Assembly (NCBI GenBank): GCA_013414725.1
Contig: CP058706.1
Span: 635,584-649,293 of the forward strand
Origin: Coxiellaceae bacterium
Lineage (GTDB): Bacteria > Pseudomonadota > Gammaproteobacteria > GCA-013414725
Length of the DNA: 13,710 bases
Reading direction: 5' to 3'
In this document: in pieces, positions 8,291 through 13,710 of the stretch
Position numbering within the stretch: the first letter of the stretch is position 1
Layout of the letters: every line of letters starts with the position of its first letter
Notes under the pieces: model-generated
What the model was told of the DNA's origin: nothing
The model's input: the letters and a program-made list of their open reading frames with translations, nothing else
Database searches by the model: none
Program-made: the position numbers and the translations under genes

Positions 8291-9377
8291 AATCGATTAA
8301 TTGTAATAGATAATTGAGCGATCCTTCATTAAGCTCAAACATCAAGTTACCAGGATTGTTGTCTTCGTTTCCAGTAAGCGCGATCAGAAAATAATGTTGC
8401 AAAGCGGTAAGGATCAATTTTTTCAAAGCAACGTTAGCTTGTTGAGGAGTCATTTGATTTTCAACTTCCGCCTGTTCTTTGGGATCAAACGACAACGCTT
8501 TCAACATTGTTTTAGCAGTAAAACCTTGCACTCCCTGAACCACTAATACTGGAGTTGCATTGCCTTGGCTATCGATGTACATAAATAACTCGCTGTAAGC
8601 AACAGCACCGCGAAAAACTTGTTCTGCTAAACATAACACGGCATCTTCACGCCATGGCGATTCGGGTTTTGACTTAAAATAAAACTCTTGGCCGTTTACA
8701 ATTGCACGAGCTATGTTGTGTTTTCCCTCTGTATTGATTTTTCGCCAAACTTCATACTTGCCAAACACGGTTGTTTTTATTTCAAAAAGCTGGTTAAAAA
8801 CCTTCTCGGTCAAAAATACTTCGCCGGAATCCATGCCAATTAATCGGCCTTTAATGTTAGGAAAACCAGGAATTTTCAGTTCGGTTGATTGAAATAAACT
8901 AGCTTTGCTTAATGTCCACGCAATATAAGGATGATGTTTTGCTAAACGGGTCTTCGCTTGTTTTATAGACTCTGTTAAAATGCTTTCGTGTTGATACTGA
9001 TTTATATAATTTAATAGTATTTCTGACTGAAAACGTCTGTGCCGCCCTGCACCTATATTCATTAATGCTAATGCCCAAGCCACCTGATTTTGTGTCATGG
9101 CATTTTCCAAAGCACTGGCCTGATAAGCCGGCAATAGTTGGTCTGGATCGACATCTGCGGCAATAATACTAGTCAGCAACTCTCCTACAGTGATGTCTTG
9201 CCACTGTGTGGGCTGTTGCAACAATGGATCTTGGTCACCCACAAAGCCCCGCAAGACAAATTCTTGTTCGATATAATTAATCACGTACTGCCATATTGCT
9301 TGACCCAAGCTGGGGTTTAAATTAACGGTTTGTTTTTCTTTCCAAGCAAGGTGCAAATTAAGGATTAAACCGGTCAT
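8274..9377 (-). CDS. PI3/4-kinase-like catalytic domain (N-terminal part of the giant gene)
   Basis: A 367-codon uninterrupted segment. The C-terminal third carries the hallmarks of the PI3/4-kinase-like fold: a catalytic-loop-like EDNNPGNLMF (residues 338-347, in place of D-R-H-x-x-N) and a metal-binding LIDCDHSF at the end (360-367, in place of I-D-F-G-F). A candidate ATP-binding lysine lies in EFYFKSK (Lys235 or Lys237), followed by an acidic residue in WREDAVLCLAEQ. Residues 1-200 are helical and not recognised. The reaction may be phosphorylation of a lipid or protein, or another nucleotidyl transfer; the substrate cannot be inferred. The ATG at 9377 has no strong ribosome binding site, and the same frame is open upstream to about 9447 without a start codon, so the true start may be further upstream. 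The frame breaks just after HSF at an A5 tract and resumes directly as EALKYENNQW. Confidence 0.6.
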   Translation of the reverse strand: MTGLILNLHLAWKEKQTVNLNPSLGQAIWQYVINYIEQEFVLRGFVGDQDPLLQQPTQWQDITVGELLTSIIAADVDPDQLLPAYQASALENAMTQNQVAWALALMNIGAGRHRRFQSEILLNYINQYQHESILTESIKQAKTRLAKHHPYIAWTLSKASLFQSTELKIPGFPNIKGRLIGMDSGEVFLTEKVFNQLFEIKTTVFGKYEVWRKINTEGKHNIARAIVNGQEFYFKSKPESPWREDAVLCLAEQVFRGAVAYSELFMYIDSQGNATPVLVVQGVQGFTAKTMLKALSFDPKEQAEVENQMTPQQANVALKKLILTALQHYFLIALTGNEDNNPGNLMFELNEGSLNYLLQLIDCDHSF

Positions 9378-9453
9378 TTCTACTGGATCGGTTGCGCTGT
9401 TTTGTGCTTCGAGCCATTGGACTGTAGGGGAAAAGACGAATTCGGTTTATTTT

Positions 9454-10660
9454 CTAAATGCCGGATAATTCCTGCATAAAAGGGGCAATCAACGTCATCT
9501 TGGCATGAGCAATAAAATCTTGTTCATCTTGAGACATTTGATGGACTAAAACATCCCGGTTTTTATACTTGGCCTGATACTTAGTTCGCCATCTCAATAT
9601 TGTTCCCACTGCTTCACGCCAACGTGCTGCAAAAGCGGGCTCTAGCTGGGCGGAAAATAATTGCCATATGATATTTAAATCAAGTTGTTTTAATTTTTCT
9701 GGTTGCAGTTGCAAATAGGTCAAATTCAACATCGTTAATAGAAAAATTTTACAGACATTTTTTAGTGGCAATGGCCTCATATCGAGCCCCATCAATTCAT
9801 GGCCCTTAATAAAACTCAGTGATTTTTTTGCCACATCGGATAAATTAATTTGAGGAACAATTTCGTCGTAAAACTTATCAATAAGCGCATTGTGGCCATA
9901 CATGTTTTTTAATAACAATAGGCTATACGAAGATTGCCATGCCTCATCAGCATGTTTACTTGAACTTAGTGTTTCACTAACTTTCTTTGCCAATTCTTCT
10001 GGCGATTGAATCAAGTTTAATTTGATGGCTAAATTACTAGAGGAATTTGATGCGTTATTGTCGTTAGCGTCCAGTTCAGGGGGCAGGAAGATATTAAGGT
10101 CGCCTTTATCAAAATATAAGCCGGTAGGCTCTACTCTACCATTCACAAAACACCAAGGCTGTCCTAAGCCTATTAAATAAACACGAAATAATTGCAAAAG
10201 AGCCTGATAATAAGGTTGGTTGGATGGTTCAGATTTTTGCGAAAAAATCACGGTATCCAGGTCTGAAAACTGCCCCATGTCACCTCTGGCCCAAGAACCT
10301 TTACTTACGATTTGCCATGGTTCAGGTTCCTGGCCTAGTATTTCAGCGGTTAATTTGAATCCGCTATTTAATAAGCCTCCTGCGTTTTTTTGGTATTCCT
10401 GCATGGCCGCAAAAGAAAGGTATTTTCGTTGTTGGTTTCCGATGCACCTTCATAAGCTTCATGATAAATTTTTAATTTCCCACCATCCTCATGACTTTGT
10501 GTCACTAATGTTGACAAAGATTTAATCGAAGGTTTGGCTTTTGAAAAATAATTAAAATAACGTTGATATATCGCTTGTAATTGGGTCTCTTTCGGAAGCG
10601 AACACTTCATTGGTTCGTGCAAGACTTGGTGGATTTTTCTTTTCTATTAAAATTGGTCAT
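9454..10660 (-). pseudogene. Nucleotidyltransferase-fold protein, frameshifted near its 5' end
   Basis: A polymerase-beta-superfamily nucleotidyltransferase, resembling the DUF294/GlnD-type family. The signature KGSWARGDMGQFSDLDTVIF (GS at residues 122-123, metal-binding Asp134 and Asp136 of the repaired protein) is clear. The C-terminal helical part (DMRPLPLKN ... RWRTKYQAKY) resembles the substrate-binding domain that follows the catalytic domain in that family. The enzyme would transfer a nucleotide to a protein or small molecule; the target is unknown. The ATG at 10658-10660 overlaps the stop of the upstream gene (ATGA), showing coupling. From it, one base must be restored at T5 10634-10638 and one at T4 10423-10426 (plus-strand coordinates) to give about 402 residues. 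The 316-codon part from 10404 down, carrying all catalytic residues, is uninterrupted. The end (TAG 9454) may itself be a frame break leading into the kinase-like gene. Confidence 0.7.
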
Positions 10661-11452
10661 GATTTTTTTGCTTTTAACCAGGATTCCAATGAATAGAAAA
10701 ATTCTAGCTGCGTGACCGCTTCTTCGGCCAGGTTTGGCCATGTATCTTCTGGCAAGATCAATTCGATGTCATCATCATTTTCTTTTACCAAACAAAGTTG
10801 GATGCGTCGTATCAACTGCTGACAATAATTCTCAAAGACTGGCTCTGCCATTCGATAGAGTTCTATTAACCATTCTAATTCTTGCTCTTGTTGAATTAAC
10901 GGCGTCAAGCAATAAGAAAAATTTGCATGGCATTTCTGACTGCCCTCACATCCACTGACAAGTCCAATGATTGTTTGACCGTCTGTAAATATTTTTCCAG
11001 GGCTGCTTTTGCCAAGGTTAATTGTAATCTTTTAATAACGCTTGGTGTTGAAGAATTAAACCTTGATGTTTGATCCATAATGCTTGATGCAAAGCATACG
11101 ATGCATACCAAGCCGCCATTTCAGTTTGCTTAAGATATTCATATACCTGCGCAATATCACTTAATAATTGGCTAATGCTAGCTGTCTCTTGAAGAAAAGC
11201 TTTGCTGCCAGACCGGTTAATGCTGAGTTGCTTCATGAACAATTCGACGTAGATGGTTTCGGTCTTTTGTTGGATGGTAATATCCGATTGTCGCTTGACT
11301 TGATTTAGTAACGCTGTAAACCGCTCAACTTGTATGATTGATAGTTTTTCATGGTCACTGATAGCGCGGCTTAATTCATTAGTAGCATCTAACCAACTCT
11401 CATCTTTAATAAACTGGCTGACTTGGTCAAGTTGCTTGTCAAATTGATACAT
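10657..11452 (-). pseudogene. Helical protein of unknown function, first gene of the accessory locus, frame-disrupted
   Basis: Not recognised. The start is chosen at ATG 11450-11452 (MYQFDKQLDQVSQFIKDES) because GGAGG (plus-strand 11461-11465) lies eight bases upstream; the frame is open further upstream, to a TTG at 11530. Restoring one base at T4 11030-11033 and one at A5 10917-10921 joins three frames into about 265 residues. The protein is entirely alpha-helical by composition, with TPR-like helices (AAWYASYALHQALWIKHQGL). It ends with an acidic stretch (KENDDDIELILPEDTWPNLA) and LKAKKS. No signal peptide or catalytic motif is seen. Its stop TGA (10657-10659) overlaps the ATG of the nucleotidyltransferase, so the two were translated together. 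It could be a partner or chaperone-like protein for the locus (inference). Confidence 0.6.
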
Positions 11453-11476
11453 CGACGGTTCCTCCATTTGCTCAAG

Positions 11477-11504
11477 ATAATAGCTGACTTCACTTAAAAA
11501 TAAA
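11477..11504 (-). promoter_or_regulatory. Weak candidate promoter for the accessory locus
   Basis: On the minus strand a TATTAT (plus-strand 11477-11482) follows a TTTATT (11499-11504) with a 16-base spacer, just upstream of the GGAGG of the first gene in the locus. It is the best sigma-70-like pair in the divergent gap with com1, but the -35 match is poor. The leader would be short. Confidence 0.3.
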
Positions 11505-11523
11505 CCTCGTGTTGACCAGAGTA

Positions 11524-11553
11524 TTAGCAAAAACAGCTACAACATGGTACGAT
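11524..11553 (+). promoter_or_regulatory. Candidate promoter for the com1/dsbA-like gene
   Basis: A TTAGCA (11524-11529) and a TACGAT (11548-11553) are separated by 18 bases, and the -10 is preceded by TGG, an extended -10 element. It lies 38 bases before the GTG start, which has AGGAAGG (11577-11583) seven bases upstream. Confidence 0.4.
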
Positions 11554-11590
11554 TTGCTCTTCATTAAAACTGATACAGGAAGGTGCAACC

Positions 11591-12391
11591 GTGAAAATCT
11601 CTACTCTTTTTTCCTCGGCCTTAATCGGCGCTGCGTTTACGTTTAGCGCTGGAGTGTTTGCAGCTGATTCGACTGCGCCAACAGTGCCTGCAGCAACAGC
11701 TCAAGCAAACAATTTTTCGACTACACAGACCAAACAAATCGAAGACATTGTGCACAGTTATTTAGTCAAAAACCCTCAAGTATTGGTCGAAGCGGCCAAC
11801 TCATTGCAACAACAACAGATGTCTCAAATGGAAAAAACGGCTAGCAAAGCCATTGCTAAAAATGCCAAAGACATTTTCAACAGCCCTGGCAGCCCAGTGA
11901 TGGGCAACCCACAAGGTGATGTGACCTTGGTTGAGTTTATGGATTATCAATGCGGCCACTGCAAAGACATGGGACCAGTCTTAGATGCATTGATTAAAAG
12001 TGATGGCCAGTTACGTGTGGTTATTAAAGAGTTTCCTATTTTTGGCCCAGACTCTGAATTTGCTTCTCGTGCTGCTTTGGCCAGTCAAAAGCAAGGCAAA
12101 TTCACTGCGTTCCATCTGGCATTGTTAGCTGACCGTAATCGCCTGAATAAAGATGAAGTCTTAAAAGTCGCACAAAAAGTCGGCATTGATACCCAAAAAT
12201 TGCAACAAGACATGAATGATCCTGCCATCGATGCGCAGCTCAAAGAAAATGTCCGCCTGGCACAAGAATTGGGCTTGATTGGTACTCCCGCTATTGTGAT
12301 CGGCAATAAGTCTGGCAGCAAGACCGCATTTATTCCTGGTACTGCTAGCAAAGACAATTTGATACAAGTCATCAAACAAACTCGTAGTTAA
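11591..12391 (+). CDS. com1: DsbA-family thiol:disulfide oxidoreductase, Com1/27-kDa outer-membrane antigen type
   Basis: An exported thioredoxin-fold protein expected to catalyse disulfide formation or isomerisation in the cell envelope. The 266-residue product starts at GTG 11591 with a good ribosome binding site (AGGAAGG 11577-11583). It has a signal peptide (MKISTLFSSALIGAAFTFSA, cleavage probably after GVFA at residue 24). An N-terminal helical region (IEDIVHSYLVKNPQVLVEAA, 50-69) is typical of the Com1/DsbA2 group and of dimerising Dsb proteins. The thioredoxin domain has the active site CGHC (121-124) and the cis-proline in GTPAIVIGN (Pro233). It resembles Coxiella Com1 closely from memory, which is one reason to place the organism in or near Legionellales. 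The frame is intact through A5, A6 and T6 tracts. It is monocistronic: divergent from the accessory locus and followed by a strong terminator. Confidence 0.93.
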   Translation: MKISTLFSSALIGAAFTFSAGVFAADSTAPTVPAATAQANNFSTTQTKQIEDIVHSYLVKNPQVLVEAANSLQQQQMSQMEKTASKAIAKNAKDIFNSPGSPVMGNPQGDVTLVEFMDYQCGHCKDMGPVLDALIKSDGQLRVVIKEFPIFGPDSEFASRAALASQKQGKFTAFHLALLADRNRLNKDEVLKVAQKVGIDTQKLQQDMNDPAIDAQLKENVRLAQELGLIGTPAIVIGNKSGSKTAFIPGTASKDNLIQVIKQTRS

Positions 12392-12402
12392 TTGTTCACA
12401 GG

Positions 12403-12437
12403 ATGGATTGGTCTTTCTCAAGGCCAATCCATTTTTC
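12403..12437 (+). terminator. Rho-independent terminator of the com1/dsbA-like gene
   Basis: A 13-bp stem, ATGGATTGGTCTT (12403-12415) with AAGGCCAATCCAT (12420-12432), contains one T-G wobble, has a TCTC loop and is followed by a T-tract to 12436. It starts 12 bases after the stop codon. Confidence 0.9.
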
Positions 12438-12674
12438 ATGATTCGGATCAAAAAGCAGATCCATCCCATCATAAAATGAAAGTATTATTTCTCTGAAAGG
12501 TGTTGCCGCAACTGTATCATTACCCAACCATTTATTGCTGGCATTCAACTCCGCTTTTTCCACCTACCTACAAAACACCCAGCAAAAACACCCCTAAAAG
12601 CCAAGTCCTGCAGACAAGCCACCTCTTCTCCAGGCCCTATTTTTGCAAAACGAGACTGATTTATAGACTGAAAA

Positions 12675-12774
12675 CCCCAATTGGGGGTCAGACCCGAGAA
12701 TTTGATAATAAAGGTTATTTGATGACTTAAAGGAGAGCAAATTCTTTCATATCCGAATATACAGGCCTGACCCC
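12675..12774. repeat. Small inverted-repeat element (REP/MITE-like)
   Basis: GGGGTCAGACC (12684-12694) and GGCCTGACCCC (12764-12774) are inverted copies, 10 of 11 matching. Inside them is a second inverted pair, AGAATTTG (12697-12704) and CAAATTCT (12738-12745). A perfect palindrome, CCCCAATTGGGG (12675-12686), overlaps the left end. The GGGGTCAG-[AG]-CC motif recalls repeats associated with Y1/RAYT transposases in many bacteria; that link is from memory. No transposase gene is nearby, so this would be a non-autonomous copy or relic. Confidence 0.55.
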
Positions 12775-12832
12775 ACATTTTGGTTATTATGTATTCGTTT
12801 CGTGGATGGATTTGCTTCATTTTGGTGACGGC

Positions 12833-12862
12833 TTTGCCCGCTTCGCGCTAGTGTGTTATTTT
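12833..12862 (+). promoter_or_regulatory. Candidate glyQ promoter
   Basis: A TTTGCC (12833-12838) and a TATTTT (12857-12862) are 18 bases apart, and TGT precedes the -10 (extended -10). They lie 36 bases before the proposed TTG start. A weak match overall. Confidence 0.3.
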
Positions 12863-12898
12863 ATATCCACTTTTGCCATACCGTTTGAGGATTTCTGC

Positions 12899-13710
12899 TT
12901 GAGTACACTAGATGTCAAAACGTTTCAAGGCATGCTATTTGCGCTTGAACAATATTGGGCTGCCCAAGGCTGTGTTATTTTGCAGCCGCTGGATTTGGAA
13001 GTCGGTGCAGGTACATTTCATCCGGCTACTTTTATGCGCAGCATTGGCCCTGAACCCTGGTATGCGGCTTATATCCAGCCTTCACGCCGCCCAACGGACG
13101 GCCGTTATGGCGATAATCCCAATCGTGTGCAACGACACCATCAATTCCAAGTGGTATTAAAACCTTCGCCCGACAATATTTTAGGCTTATATTTTAATTC
13201 TTTGCGTTCTCTAGGGATTGATCCTTTGATAGATGATTTGCGTCTAGTAGAAGACAACTGGGAATCACCTACGCTGGGTGCTTGGGGGCTAGGCTGGGAG
13301 GTTTGGCAAAATGGCATGGAAATTACGCAATTTACCTATTTTCAACAAGTCGGTGGTTTGCCTTGTGAACCTGTTACAGGTGAAATCACCTACGGTTTGG
13401 AACGGATTGCCATGTATTTGCAAGGTGTTGAAAACTTGTATGATTTGGTTTGGACCAAAACACCGCACGGTAATGTGACTTATGGCGATATTTTTCATCA
13501 AAATGAAGTAGAAATGTCCGTTTATAATTTTGAAATTGCAGACGTCGCCAAATTATTGCAGCAATTTAATGACTATGAGCAAGAATGCAAACGTCTGATT
13601 GAAGCAGAATTGCCATTACCTGCTTATGAGATGGTGTTAAAAGCGTCTCACATCTTTAATTTACTCGATGCCCGCCGCGCTATTGGTACCACTGAGCGTC
13701 AACGTTACAT
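12899..13710 (+). CDS. glyQ: Glycine-tRNA ligase alpha subunit, 5' part
   Basis: Catalytic subunit of the heterotetrameric (alpha2beta2) bacterial glycyl-tRNA synthetase, a class II aminoacyl-tRNA synthetase that charges tRNA-Gly in the cytoplasm. The window holds about 270 of the usual ~300 residues; the gene runs off the end. The sequence shows the family's conserved blocks: [77 protein letters not shown], the [12 protein letters not shown] motif 3 region and [24 protein letters not shown] start at 12899 ([12 protein letters not shown]) is preferred because GAGG (12887-12890) lies eight bases upstream and the first downstream ATG (12932) would remove the conserved KTFQG start. The beta subunit gene (glyS) is expected next, outside the window. 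The frame is intact throughout. Confidence 0.97.
   Translation, partial: MSTLDVKTFQGMLFALEQYWAAQGCVILQPLDLEVGAGTFHPATFMRSIGPEPWYAAYIQPSRRPTDGRYGDNPNRVQRHHQFQVVLKPSPDNILGLYFNSLRSLGIDPLIDDLRLVEDNWESPTLGAWGLGWEVWQNGMEITQFTYFQQVGGLPCEPVTGEITYGLERIAMYLQGVENLYDLVWTKTPHGNVTYGDIFHQNEVEMSVYNFEIADVAKLLQQFNDYEQECKRLIEAELPLPAYEMVLKASHIFNLLDARRAIGTTERQRY

Larger units (their letters stand above)
4436..9377 (-). pseudogene. Giant kinase-like/LRR/HEAT-repeat protein, about 1,650 residues, frame-disrupted
   Basis: Joining successive minus-strand frames gives one continuous protein with no leftover gaps. Its domains in order are: a kinase-like domain (9377-8274), a helical linker (8290-7667), leucine-rich repeats (about 7690-7090), a mixed helical region (about 7126-6527), long HEAT-like helical repeats (about 6520-5030), a Ser-rich stretch and a helical tail ending in TAA at 4436. 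Joins lie at homopolymers: A5 8276-8280, T5 7699-7703, G3 7419-7421, T5 7213-7217, T5 6631-6635, A5 6522-6526, T5 6476-6480, T5 5927-5931, A5 5460-5464, T5 5207-5211 and G4 4716-4719, plus an amber codon at 5028-5030. Most joins need one restored base. No signal peptide is visible. The architecture resembles eukaryote-like effectors of intracellular bacteria, but no named family is recognised. It may extend upstream into the nucleotidyltransferase gene. Whether the frames are really broken is unresolved. Confidence 0.65.
12438..12898. other. Intergenic region between com1 and glyQ, no gene seen
   Basis: Between the com1 terminator and glyQ no convincing gene was found. The open frames on either strand are short, of biased composition, and show no recognisable motif. 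The region holds the inverted-repeat element and the candidate glyQ promoter. The part from 12438 to 12674 holds nothing I can name. Confidence 0.6.

Noticed and set aside
11018..11530. Longer start (TTG at 11530) for the first gene of the accessory locus
   Set aside because: The ATG at 11452 has a strong GGAGG at proper spacing, whereas the TTG lies in the promoter region shared with com1.
12500..12820. Open frames of about 76 and 91 codons on both strands in the com1-glyQ gap
   Set aside because: Composition is not protein-like, no ribosome binding site or family motif is seen, and the frames run through the inverted-repeat element.
1..13710. CRISPR array, tRNA or rRNA genes, transposase or phage genes
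   Set aside because: No regularly spaced direct repeats, cloverleaf-like sequences, rRNA segments, or recognisable transposase or phage proteins were seen.

Overview
The window looks like a chromosomal segment from an AT-rich gammaproteobacterium, most likely an intracellular or amoeba-associated member of Legionellales. The reasons are an RpoH of gammaproteobacterial type, a DsbA-like protein closely resembling the Com1/27-kDa antigen of Coxiella and Legionella, and a very large eukaryote-like protein (kinase-like, leucine-rich repeats, HEAT-like repeats). The species cannot be named from the sequence alone.

Layout. 1-669 (+): the 3' part of rpoH, frameshifted in its last codons. 666-3289 (+): two tandem paralogous genes of unknown function, each about 400-440 residues, alpha-helical, ending in a coiled coil, and each broken by several small frameshifts. 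3279-4103 (-): intact queF, converging with the second paralog. 4104-4435: a remnant of a DUF4143-type ATPase gene and an orphan terminator-like hairpin. 4436-11452 (-): one accessory locus made of a helical protein, a nucleotidyltransferase-fold protein (ATGA overlap) and a giant gene that encodes, once reading frames are joined, about 1,650 residues with a PI3/4-kinase-like domain, a helical linker, leucine-rich repeats and long HEAT-like repeats. 11591-12391 (+): intact com1/dsbA-like gene with a strong terminator. 12437-12898: intergenic, holding a small inverted-repeat element. 12899-end (+): 5' part of glyQ with a TTG start.

Main point. About 26 frame breaks lie in rpoH, the two paralogs and the accessory locus. 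Almost all can be repaired by restoring one base in a short homopolymer (usually A5 or T5), and the repaired proteins read continuously and match one another. queF, com1 and glyQ contain similar tracts but are clean. This could be real decay of accessory genes, homopolymer under-calling in the assembly, or genes rescued by polymerase slippage. The sequence alone does not decide.

How the genes may work together. The minus-strand locus (helical protein, nucleotidyltransferase, kinase-like/LRR/HEAT) is compact and co-oriented, so it probably makes one functional unit. The domain content suggests modification of a host or cellular target: two nucleotide-using catalytic folds attached to large protein-binding repeat scaffolds. 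An effector-like role is inference. rpoH, queF, com1 and glyQ are core functions: heat-shock transcription, queuosine synthesis, periplasmic thiol chemistry and glycine charging.
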